A DNA stretch of 64,000 nucleotides from assembly GCA_018268675.1 (NCBI GenBank), contig JAFDWB010000080.1, forward strand, positions 1 to 64,000. Reading direction: 5' to 3'. Each line of letters starts with the position of its first letter. The stretch's first letter is position 1. A program made the position numbers and the translations under genes. Source of the stretch: Actinomycetota bacterium (GTDB lineage Bacteria; Actinomycetota; Thermoleophilia; Solirubrobacterales; 70-9). Shown in pieces: positions 16,000-25,060 of this stretch. Under the pieces are notes generated by a model. It saw nothing but the letters and a program-made list of their open reading frames with translations. It did not search any database and had not been told where the DNA came from.

Positions 16000-17184
16000 C
16001 TGACCGCCGACGAACCCGACCCCGGGCAGTCTCCGTCCAAGCCTCCCGCGGGCCCTGCCGGGCCCGCGGGGCCGCCGCGCCTCGACGCCGCCTTCCTGCG
16101 CAGCCCGCAGGGCTACCCGTACCTGCTGGCGCCGCTGATCCCGATCGCGGTGGCGCTCGACCTGGCGGGCGTCTCGTCGGTCGTCGTCTTCGCCACCTCG
16201 GCGCTCGGGATCATCCCCACCGCGGCGCTGATGGGGCGGGCGACGGAGGAGCTCGCCGCCCGCTCCGGCCCCGGCATCGGCGGCCTGCTCAACGTCACCT
16301 TCGGCAACGCGCCGGAGCTGATCATCGCCCTCTTCGCGCTCGGCAAGGGGCTGCAGGAGGTGGTCAAGGCGTCGATCGTCGGCTCGATCGTCGGCAACAT
16401 CCTGCTCGTGCTCGGCGCCGCGATGCTGGCGGGGGGGCTCGGCCGCGACAAACAGTTCTTCAACCGGACCGGCGCCGCGATCCAGACCTCGATGCTGATG
16501 CTGGCCGCGGCGGCGCTCCTGATGCCGGCGATCTTCGAGCTGGTCGAGGGCAAGGGCCTGCCGCTCCCCGGCTCGGTCGCCACCCACTACGGGGGCACGG
16601 TCGAGCACCTCTCGCTGGCGGTCGCGATCGTCCTCATCGGGACCTACGTCCTCGGCCTCCTCTTCTCGCTGAAGACCCACCGCGACCTCTTCAACCCCGA
16701 ATACGAGGAGGAGGACGGCTGGGGGTGGTCGGTGCGCACCGCGGTGATCGCGCTGGCGATCGCGGGGGTGCTGGTCGGGGTGATGTCGGAGGTGCTGGTC
16801 GGCTCGATCACCGAAGCTTCCGAGTCGATCGGCCTCTCGGAGTTCTTCATCGGCGTCGTCGTGGTGGCGATCGTCGGCAACGCGGCCGAGCACTGGGTCG
16901 CGGTCCTCGTGGCCCGCAAGGACAAGATGGACCTGGCGGTGAACATCGCGATCGGCTCGAGCGGCCAGGTAGCCCTCTTCGTCGCGCCGGTCCTCGTCAT
17001 CGCCTCCTACTTCGTCGGGCCCTATCCCTTGGCGCTGGTCTTCAACGGCTTCGAGCTGGGGGCGATCGTGATCGCGATCATGGTCGCCAACTACGTGATC
17101 CAGGACGGCGAGTCGACCTGGTTCGAGGGGGTGCAGCTGCTCGCCGTCTATCTCGTCTTCGGGCTGGCGTTCTACTACGCCTGA
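16000..17184 (+). CDS. Ca2+/H+ antiporter, CaxA-like (CaCA superfamily)
   Basis: A membrane antiporter with about eleven segments. The two alpha-repeat motifs are visible as NVTFGNAPELIIALFAL and AIVGNAAEHWVAVLVARKDKM, each with the catalytic Glu. The acidic loop YEEEDGWGW separates the halves. The conserved first helix (YPYLLAPLIPIAVAL) precedes GTG 16150, so that codon is too late. The only plausible upstream start in frame is CTG 16000, 4 bp after the lipoprotein stop, which would fit translational re-initiation. The N-terminus is Pro/Gly-rich. It overlaps the next exchanger gene by 1 bp. Confidence 0.8.
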   Translation: MTADEPDPGQSPSKPPAGPAGPAGPPRLDAAFLRSPQGYPYLLAPLIPIAVALDLAGVSSVVVFATSALGIIPTAALMGRATEELAARSGPGIGGLLNVTFGNAPELIIALFALGKGLQEVVKASIVGSIVGNILLVLGAAMLAGGLGRDKQFFNRTGAAIQTSMLMLAAAALLMPAIFELVEGKGLPLPGSVATHYGGTVEHLSLAVAIVLIGTYVLGLLFSLKTHRDLFNPEYEEEDGWGWSVRTAVIALAIAGVLVGVMSEVLVGSITEASESIGLSEFFIGVVVVAIVGNAAEHWVAVLVARKDKMDLAVNIAIGSSGQVALFVAPVLVIASYFVGPYPLALVFNGFELGAIVIAIMVANYVIQDGESTWFEGVQLLAVYLVFGLAFYYA

Positions 17185-18182
17185 TGGAATACCCGCTGCT
17201 CCTGGTCAGCTTCGCGGTCGTCCTCTCCGGCGCGCTGCTGTTCACCAACGCGGTCGAGTGGCTGGGGCACGTGCTGGGGCTGGGGGAGGGGGCGGTCGGC
17301 AGCGTGCTCGCCGCGGTCGGGACCGCGACGCCGGAGACGCTGATCGCGGTCATCGCCCTGCTCAGCGCCGAAGCGGGCTCCGAAGACGTCGCGATCGGGG
17401 CGATCGTCGGCGCGCCCTTCCTGCTCGCCACCCTGGCGATGGGGCTGATCGGCCTCTTCGCCTACCTCTACCGCGAGCGCCGCGCCCAAGGCGTCGGCCT
17501 CGCGGCCCACGGCCCGACCCTGGAGCGCGACCTGATCTTCTTCCTCGCCTTCTTCGCGCTCGCCGGGGCGCTCGCCTGGGGCCCGCCGCTCGCCGTGCGC
17601 CTGCCGGTCGGCATCCTCTTCGTGCTCGCCTACCTTCTCTACGTGCGCCGCACCCTCGCCTCTTCCGGTGAGATGCAGGGAGAGGAGACGCTCGACCCGC
17701 TCTACTTCGACCGGCGCGCCGACCGCACCGAGGGCGAGCCGCCCCCGATCCTCTGTCTGCTCCAGCTCCTGGTCGGCCTTGGCGCGATGGCGGGCGGGGC
17801 GCACCTCTTCGTCGAGGAGCTTCTCAAGATCGCCGACTCCCTCGGCGTCTCGGCGCTGGTCCTCGCTCTCGTCCTCGCCCCTCTCGCCACCGAGCTCCCG
17901 GAGAAGGTCAACAGCTTCTTCTGGGTGCGCGACGGCAAGGACGCCCTCGCCCTCGGCAACGTCAGCGGCGCGATGGTCTTCCAGTCGACGATCCCGATCG
18001 GCCTCGGCCTCCTCTTCACCTCCTGGAACCTCGACGCCAACGCCGTCGTCTCGATCTGCCTTGGCCTCGCCGGTGGCCTAATCGCCTACGAGAGCCTCCA
18101 CCGTTCCCGCCGCTTCTCCCTCCCCGCGGTGGTCAGCTGGTTCTGCCTCTACGCGGCGTTCATCGTGATCGTCGCGGCGTGA
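17184..18182 (+). CDS. Sodium/calcium exchanger family membrane protein (CaCA superfamily)
   Basis: A 332-aa polytopic protein with two alpha-repeats: VGTATPETLIAVIALLS and LAPLATELPEKVNSFFW, each ending in a conserved Glu. It belongs to a different CaCA branch from the upstream Cax-like protein. TGATG overlap (stop 17182-17184, start 17184) means the two are co-translated, so they may act in the same ion-homeostasis task or as a heteromer; the second idea is speculation. The cytoplasmic loop around residues 150-180 carries RRTLASSGEMQGEETLDPLY. Confidence 0.82.
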   Translation: MEYPLLLVSFAVVLSGALLFTNAVEWLGHVLGLGEGAVGSVLAAVGTATPETLIAVIALLSAEAGSEDVAIGAIVGAPFLLATLAMGLIGLFAYLYRERRAQGVGLAAHGPTLERDLIFFLAFFALAGALAWGPPLAVRLPVGILFVLAYLLYVRRTLASSGEMQGEETLDPLYFDRRADRTEGEPPPILCLLQLLVGLGAMAGGAHLFVEELLKIADSLGVSALVLALVLAPLATELPEKVNSFFWVRDGKDALALGNVSGAMVFQSTIPIGLGLLFTSWNLDANAVVSICLGLAGGLIAYESLHRSRRFSLPAVVSWFCLYAAFIVIVAA

Positions 18183-18242
18183 GGGGAGCTGTCGCCGACG
18201 GGCGCGCCCGGCCTGCGCCGGGATCGGGGAGCCCCGGCCTTC

Positions 18243-18404
18243 CGTGGTGAGTTACTTCGACATGGGCGAAGTTCCTAACCACGCGACGGGACGACCCCCG
18301 GTGAGTTCCCAGTAATCGTCGGATAGCGACGATAAGTGCGAGCGCCAGAGAGGCGGCCCTTGCCCGCTGTTCCTTCTGCCGACCCCTCCGGCGAAAGGAA
18401 CAGC
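18243..18404. repeat. Palindrome cluster (F3-like and F4) between convergent genes
   Basis: Three hairpins lie in the 289-bp gap. At 18243-18283 an F3-like hairpin pairs CGTGGT...ACTTCG with CGAAGT...ACCACG. At 18315-18333 ATCGTC pairs with GACGAT. At 18366-18404 an F4 hairpin has GCTGTTCCTT arms and a TGCCG/CGGCG inner stem, the same architecture as hairpin C at 13362-13404. No gene is seen. Confidence 0.6.
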
Positions 18405-18471
18405 CAACCGAGGACCCGCGCGCGCCGTCGGGCGTCAGCCGGCCAGGGGCGCCAGCCGCCCGTCCCCCGAC

Positions 18472-18942
18472 TCAGCCCGCTGAAAGTTCGCCCAGCGCCT
18501 TCAACACGAGTGCGTCGTGTTTTTTCGGCTGGACCTTGGGGAAGACCCGGGCGACCTTGCCTTTCGGGTCGATGATGAAGGTCGAGCGGAGCATGCCCAT
18601 GTACTTCTTGCCGTACATGGACTTCTCGCCCCAGGCGCCGTATTTCTCGGCCACCTTGTGGTCGACGTCGCCGAGGAGGGTGAAGCCGAGGCCGTATTTG
18701 TCGTCGAACTTCTTGATCGCGTCCGGCTCGTCGGGGGAGACGCCGAGCACCTTGGCGCCCGCCTTCGCGTACTCGTCGCCACGGTCGCGGATACCGCAGG
18801 CCTGGGTCGTGCAGCCCGGCGTGTCGGCGCGCGGGTAGAAGTAGAGGACCACGGTCTGGCCCTTGAAGTCCGACAGCTTGACCTTGTTGCCGTCCTGGTC
18901 GGGCAGCGTGAACGCAGGTGCTTTGTCCCCGGGCTCGAGCAC
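18472..18942 (-). CDS. bcp: Thioredoxin-dependent peroxiredoxin, Bcp/PrxQ type
   Basis: A 156-aa peroxidase reducing H2O2 and organic hydroperoxides. The motif YFYPRADTPGCTTQACGIRD carries the peroxidatic Cys (PGCTTQ) and, five residues later, the resolving Cys, as in the PrxQ subgroup. GTG 18942 is chosen as start; it follows the stop of the upstream acidic-protein gene by 1 bp, so the two are probably co-translated. Length is normal for the family. Confidence 0.93.
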   Translation of the reverse strand: MLEPGDKAPAFTLPDQDGNKVKLSDFKGQTVVLYFYPRADTPGCTTQACGIRDRGDEYAKAGAKVLGVSPDEPDAIKKFDDKYGLGFTLLGDVDHKVAEKYGAWGEKSMYGKKYMGMLRSTFIIDPKGKVARVFPKVQPKKHDALVLKALGELSAG

Positions 18943-18943
18943 G

Positions 18944-19279
18944 TCAGTCCTCGCGGCCGGGCTCTTGCCCGTCCTCGTCCTCGTCGAGCTCGTCATCGCC
19001 CTGCTCGAGCGCGGTCTCCGAGACGGAGCCGGTGGAGCCGGCGTGGTAGTGGGTCTGGAAGGTCTCGAGGACCCGGTCGCGTCCCTCTTCGTCGATCGGC
19101 ACCTCGTCGGAGAGGCGGACCCACTCGGCCCCCTCGTAGGCCTCGAAGTTGAAGACCTCCTGGTCGATCGAGGCGGAGTCGTCGACCACCACCACCACCT
19201 CGGTCTGCGGGTTGAAGTACGTCCCGGGCTGGTTCAGCAGCTCCTCGACCTCGTAGAGGTTCTCCTCGGGCTCAGCCAT
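18944..19279 (-). CDS. Small acidic protein of unknown function
   Basis: A 111-aa soluble protein, very acidic at the C-terminus (QGDDELDEDEDGQEPGRED). The N-terminal half LYEVEELLNQPGTYFNPQTE followed by a VVVVVDD strand looks like a small alpha/beta domain. No catalytic motif or cysteine is visible. Its stop is 1 bp before the bcp start, which hints at a role linked to oxidative stress but proves nothing. Confidence 0.7.
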   Translation of the reverse strand: MAEPEENLYEVEELLNQPGTYFNPQTEVVVVVDDSASIDQEVFNFEAYEGAEWVRLSDEVPIDEEGRDRVLETFQTHYHAGSTGSVSETALEQGDDELDEDEDGQEPGRED

Positions 19280-19315
19280 CGGCGCGATCTTAGTGCCTAT
19301 CCCGAGGCGCGTGCC

Positions 19316-19774
19316 TCAGCCCGCGCCGCCCAGCTCGGCCAGCTGGCGCTCGGTCTCGGCGGCCACGTCGAGCGGCTCGAGGCCTGCCCGCCGCCGGCGT
19401 TCGTTGCGGGCGATGACGAGCTGGCGCACCTCGATCCGCAGCTCCTCGTCGTGGCGCGCCGGGGTACCCTCGGCGGCGGCCGCGAGGAGGCGCGCCGACT
19501 CCGCCTCGACGTCCAGCGCCGGCTCGCCCCGCCGGCGCCGCCGCGCGTCCTTCGCTTCCAGCAGCTGGCGCACTTCTGCCGCCTGGATCGCCGGATCGAC
19601 CGGCTGCGCCGCCGCCGCGCCGCGCCCGTGCGGTTCTTTGAGGATCGCGAAGGGCCCGCCGCCGTAGGAGTTCCAGCTGCCCGCCACCCGTTTGATCCCC
19701 CAGCCGATCAGCGGCGCGACGACGCCGGTGAAGATCAGCACGGCGGCGGCCTTCGCCCCCACGGAGAGCGCCAT
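19316..19774 (-). CDS. Predicted membrane-anchored protein of unknown function
   Basis: About 152 aa. One N-terminal membrane segment (AKAAAVLIFTGVVAPLIGWG) is followed by a long basic and Ala/Glu-rich helical region with two similar units, LLEAKDARRRRRGEPALDVE and LVIARNERRRRAGLEPLDVA. This internal repeat, about 55 residues apart, looks like a duplicated short helix-turn unit. ATG 19774 is chosen; GTG 19786 is an alternative. The family is not recognised. Confidence 0.65.
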   Translation of the reverse strand: MALSVGAKAAAVLIFTGVVAPLIGWGIKRVAGSWNSYGGGPFAILKEPHGRGAAAAQPVDPAIQAAEVRQLLEAKDARRRRRGEPALDVEAESARLLAAAAEGTPARHDEELRIEVRQLVIARNERRRRAGLEPLDVAAETERQLAELGGAG

Positions 19775-19854
19775 TACCAGTCCCACGCCGAAAAGCCTAA
19801 TGCCGGGTCCGACGGGCCCCCTTCGGGGCGCCTTTCCGGTACTCTTGGGGCTGG

Positions 19855-19870
19855 TTGACTGACCAGTCAA
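19855..19870. promoter_or_regulatory. TetR-like operator upstream of the acyl-CoA dehydrogenase
   Basis: TTGACTG-AC-CAGTCAA is a perfect 7-bp inverted repeat with a 2-bp spacer, 75 bp before the acyl-CoA dehydrogenase start. Palindromes of this form are typical targets of TetR-family regulators of fatty-acid degradation. No cognate regulator is encoded next to it. Confidence 0.5.
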
Positions 19871-19944
19871 TCGGCAGGCAGAGAAGGAGCGCGCCCGCAA
19901 GCGCTCCGACGGAACTTGGACGACGACCAAAAGGAGCGCCCGCG

Positions 19945-21177
19945 GTGGTTGACTTCACCCTGACCGACGAACAGAAAGACCTGCGCGAGCTCGCGCACTC
20001 CTTCGCCGAGAAAGAGATGCGCCCGGTCGCCTGGGAGTACGACAAGGAGGGCACCTGGCCCGACGAGGTGCTGCGCAAGGCGTGGGACGTCGGCCTGATG
20101 AACACCCACGTGCCCGAGGCCTACGGCGGCCCGGGCCTCGACTACCTCTCCGGCTGCGTGATCGAGGAGGAGGTCGGCTGGGGCTGCTCGGGGATCGGCA
20201 CCTCGCTGATGGCGAACGGCCTGGCCTCGGCGCCGGTCGGCCTCGGCGGCTCCGAGGAGACGAAAAAGAAGTACCTCGGGATGCTCACCGAATCGTTCAA
20301 GCTCGCCTCCTTCTGCCTGACCGAGCCGGACGCCGGCTCCGATGTCGCGGGGATGAAGACGCGCGCCGTCAAGCAGGGCGACAAGTACATCCTCAACGGC
20401 TCCAAGTGCTTCATCACCAACGGCACCTACGCGGACTGGTTCACGGTCTACGCGAAGACCGACCCGGATGCCGGACACCGCGGCATGTCCGCCTTCGTCG
20501 TCGACGCCGACTCCCCCGGGGTCACGGTCGACAAGAAGGAGGACAAGATGGGGCAGCGGGCCTCGAACACCGCGACGATCTCCTTCAACGACGTCGAGGT
20601 GCCCGCCGAGAACCTGCTCGCCGAGGAAAACCACGGCTTCAAACTGGCGATGATGACGCTCGACCGCACCCGCCCGGGCGTCGCCGCGATGGCCACCGGG
20701 ATCGCCCGCGCCGCCTTCGAGTTCGCCTCCGACTACTCCAAGGAACGGGTCCAGTTCGGGGTGCCGATCGCGATGCACCAGGCGATCCAGTTCATGATCG
20801 CCGACATGGCGACCAAGGTCGACGCGGCTCGTCTTCTCACCTGGAACTCGGCCGTCCTGCTCGACCAGGGACACCGCAACACGCTGCGCTCCTCGGAGGC
20901 CAAGCGCTTCGCCGCCGACTCGGCGATGGAGGTCACCACCGACGCCGTCCAGGTCTACGGCGGCTACGGCTTCATCAAGGAGTACCCGGTGGAGAAACTG
21001 ATGCGCGACGCGAAGATCATGCAGCTCTACGAGGGGACCAGCCAGATCCAGCGCCTCGTGATCGCCAAAGAGGTGCTGCTGCCGCGCAACATCGACGAGA
21101 TCACCCCGGAGGCCCAGGCCAAGCAGGCCGACGCCGCCCGCGACGCCCAGTCCGAGCAGGCCGCCGCGACCGCCTGA
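19945..21177 (+). CDS. Acyl-CoA dehydrogenase
   Basis: A 410-aa FAD enzyme that introduces the alpha-beta double bond in acyl-CoA. Visible are FCLTEPDAGSDVAGM and GSKCFITNGTYADWF (FAD and substrate sites), GVAAMATGIARAA, and QVYGGYGFIKEYPVEKLMRD followed by LYEGTSQIQRL with the catalytic Glu of the short/medium-chain type. GTG 19945 has AAGGAG 9 bp upstream. The tail after LPRNID is Ala/Gln-rich. Beta-oxidation partners are elsewhere (fused enzyme at 41343). Confidence 0.93.
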   Translation: MVDFTLTDEQKDLRELAHSFAEKEMRPVAWEYDKEGTWPDEVLRKAWDVGLMNTHVPEAYGGPGLDYLSGCVIEEEVGWGCSGIGTSLMANGLASAPVGLGGSEETKKKYLGMLTESFKLASFCLTEPDAGSDVAGMKTRAVKQGDKYILNGSKCFITNGTYADWFTVYAKTDPDAGHRGMSAFVVDADSPGVTVDKKEDKMGQRASNTATISFNDVEVPAENLLAEENHGFKLAMMTLDRTRPGVAAMATGIARAAFEFASDYSKERVQFGVPIAMHQAIQFMIADMATKVDAARLLTWNSAVLLDQGHRNTLRSSEAKRFAADSAMEVTTDAVQVYGGYGFIKEYPVEKLMRDAKIMQLYEGTSQIQRLVIAKEVLLPRNIDEITPEAQAKQADAARDAQSEQAAATA

Positions 21178-21191
21178 CCCCGGCCGGCAGC

Positions 21192-21240
21192 GTTGAGGGG
21201 CCGAAAACCTCTGACATAGAGCGGTTTTCGGCCCATCAAC
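21192..21240. repeat. F2 palindrome, copy a
   Basis: GTTGAGGGGCCGAAAACC (21192-21209) pairs with GGTTTTCGGCCCATCAAC (21223-21240) with one mismatch, around a 13-nt loop containing ACATAG. It lies between the convergent acyl-CoA dehydrogenase and typA genes. No T-run follows on either side. Confidence 0.8.
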
Positions 21241-21275
21241 GGCGGGCGCCGTCGCCGGGTGTGGCGGCGGCCCCG

Positions 21276-23114
<1,839 letters not shown>

Positions 23115-23139
23115 CAGGGGAAGTAGGTCATTACAGAGC

Positions 23140-23163
23140 GAAGCCCGCTCGAAGGCGGGCTTC
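23140..23163 (-). terminator. Hairpin after the cold-shock gene
   Basis: On the minus strand GAAGCCCGC pairs with GCGGGCTTC around a 6-nt loop, 25 bp after the csp stop and 26 bp before the typA start. No clear T-run follows, so termination may be partial or Rho-assisted. Confidence 0.6.
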
Positions 23164-23187
23164 CCAGACTGTCTATGAGCGCTGGCT

Positions 23188-23394
23188 CTACGAAGTCTGC
23201 TGAACGCTGGCCGCGGCGGGGCCCTTCGGGCCTTCCTCGGACTCGTAGCTCACCTTGGCGCCCTCGGTCAGGGACTTGAAGCCCTCACCCAGGATGGCGC
23301 TGTGATGAACGAAGACGTCCTTCGAGCCGTCGTCGGGCGTGATGAACCCGTAGCCCTTGTCGTCGCTAAACCACTTTACGGTTCCAGTAGGCAT
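23188..23394 (-). CDS. Cold-shock domain protein
   Basis: A 68-aa nucleic-acid chaperone. RNP1-like [15 protein letters not shown] and RNP2-like [10 protein letters not shown] are intact, and length is normal. ATG 23394 has a near-perfect GGAGG seven bases upstream. An approximately 190-bp spacer to the divergent corA gene contains no other feature I can name; it may hold a long 5' leader, which is common for csp genes. Confidence 0.95.
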   Translation of the reverse strand: MPTGTVKWFSDDKGYGFITPDDGSKDVFVHHSAILGEGFKSLTEGAKVSYESEEGPKGPAAASVQQTS

Positions 23395-23582
23395 GCATTG
23401 CCTCCACATCGTGTGCTGCAAACGCTGACGATGCGGGACGCAACGACATGCGAGCGCTAGACACAAACTTACAGCCGGGTAGCCCCGGCCCTTTCAAGGC
23501 GGGACCGTAGCAGGATCGCGGGCCGGCGGAGGTGAATTTTCGGCTTCGGCGGTGCGTCCGCACCCGCATCTAGCTTTCCTCC

Positions 23583-24554
23583 GTGCGCTTCCTCGATCAC
23601 ATCGACCGGGGCGCGATCGGCGAGATGCTCGACCGCGACGAGTATTTCTGGCTCGACCTGGATGCCCCCGGCGACGCCGAGATCCAGACGCTCGAGGAGC
23701 TTTTCCGCTTCCATCCGCTGGCGCTGGAGGATCTGCGCAAAAAAGGGCAACGGCCGAAGCTCGAGGATTACGGCAAGTACATGTTCCTCGTCTACTACGG
23801 CGCGGTCCCGCCGGTCGAAGGCGAGCCGCGGCCCGAGGCGGGGCCGGAGGAGGGCGAGCGGATCGAGCTCGAAGAGGTCCACGCGTTCGTCAGCGGCGGC
23901 TACCTGGTCACCGTCCACGACGGCAAGTGCGCCGCGCTGGAGGAAGTCCGCAAGCGCCTCGTCGCGCAGCCGCCGAGCTCCGAGCAGTTCGTCGTCTACC
24001 GCGTCATCGACGGTCTCACCGACACCTTCTTCCCGTTGCTCGAGGACCTCGAAGACCGGCTCGAACGGCTGGACGAAGAGATCTTCAACCAGCCCTCGCC
24101 CGATCATCTCCAGCCGCTCACCGATCTGCGCCGCGACCTCGTCGTGGTGGGCCGCGTGGCGACGCCGCAGCGCGACATGCTGGCCCGCCACATCGACGAC
24201 ATCCTCAACATCCCCGGGCTGCAGGCCGACTCGCGCAACTACTTCCGCGACATCTACGACCACGCGATCCGCATCTCCGACCAGATCGACGCCTACCGCG
24301 ACCTGCTGATCGGCAGCCGCGACGCCTACCTCTCGGTCACCTCCAACCGGCTCAACGAAATCACCAAGCAGCTCACCGTGATCGCGACGATCTTCCTGCC
24401 GCTCTCCTTCGTCGTCGGCTTCTTCGGCCAGAACTTCAAATGGATGGTCGAACGGATGACGACCCTGACCGAGTTCTGGGCGATCGGCGGCGGCAGCATG
24501 CTCGTCTCGCTGGTGATCCTGCTGATCTGGCTGCGCCGCTCCTCCTACGCGTGA
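23583..24554 (+). CDS. corA: CorA-family Mg2+/Co2+ channel
   Basis: A 323-aa inner-membrane divalent-cation channel. The long cytoplasmic funnel helices (VTSNRLNEITKQLTVIATIF) lead to TM1 and the pore loop, then TM2 at the C-terminus ending WLRRSSYA. The signature loop reads GFFGQNF instead of the usual GMN, a variation seen in the wider metal-ion-transporter superfamily; it may change selectivity. The start is GTG 23583. Confidence 0.9.
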   Translation: MRFLDHIDRGAIGEMLDRDEYFWLDLDAPGDAEIQTLEELFRFHPLALEDLRKKGQRPKLEDYGKYMFLVYYGAVPPVEGEPRPEAGPEEGERIELEEVHAFVSGGYLVTVHDGKCAALEEVRKRLVAQPPSSEQFVVYRVIDGLTDTFFPLLEDLEDRLERLDEEIFNQPSPDHLQPLTDLRRDLVVVGRVATPQRDMLARHIDDILNIPGLQADSRNYFRDIYDHAIRISDQIDAYRDLLIGSRDAYLSVTSNRLNEITKQLTVIATIFLPLSFVVGFFGQNFKWMVERMTTLTEFWAIGGGSMLVSLVILLIWLRRSSYA

Positions 24555-24594
24555 TCTCTTCCGCGGGTCCGGGGCGTGGCGGCCGTCCGAGTTG

Positions 24595-24961
24595 CGTCTT
24601 GGGCCTCTCATGGGGGTCCTGGCAGGCTGTGACCCCCATGAGAGGCCCAAGACGTGAGGGGTTCGTAGGGGGAGACGGCACCGGGGACGTGAGGAAGTCG
24701 GACTTCCGTGACGGTCTCTTGTGGATCCGTCGCCTACGACCACGGTGCCGGGGCGTCTGTGGCGCTTTACTCGGGCATAGACCGAGTAAAGCGCCACGGC
24801 AAGGCCCTGACCGATGGGAAGGCAGGAGGAAGACGGGGGGAACCGTGACGTTCTCACCGTCTTCGTCACGAGGTCGGTCTTCGGTGACGGATCCTTCACG
24901 CCTTTCATACCCGGCCCTCTCGCCGCGGCCACAGCCAGCCCGGGCCGTGGCGAGAGGGCCG
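24595..24961. repeat. F1 composite palindromic element, copy with divergent stems
   Basis: A 367-bp element in the 506-bp gap between corA and the subtilase gene. Hairpin A (24595-24654) has perfect 24-nt arms and loop CTGGCAGGCTGT. A middle hairpin (24759-24797) has perfect 16-nt arms GTGGCGCTTTACTCGG and a 7-nt loop. Hairpin D (24912-24961) has 19-nt arms and loop ACAGCCAGCCCG. Stem sequences differ from the 13-kb copy, yet both arms change together. Here the flanking genes run in the same direction. Bases 24962-25060 contain only element tail and leader. Confidence 0.85.
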
Positions 24962-25060
24962 CGTCCCTTGTCCCTCGGGCGCCAGCCGCCAAGCCCCCAT
25001 CCCTTCCCGGCATCCGCCAGCCGCTAAAGCTCCCCCTGGCGTGGTCGATACGTTTCCTGG

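Noticed and set aside
21192-21240. Small peptide frames within F2 copies (M-G-R-K-P-like)
   Set aside because: The same peptide appears from both strands and at every copy because the repeat is palindromic; no ribosome-binding site or conservation beyond the repeat.
23583-24554. GQN in place of GMN in CorA as a striking novelty
   Set aside because: Variation of the middle residue is known in the wider superfamily; kept only as a note in the annotation.
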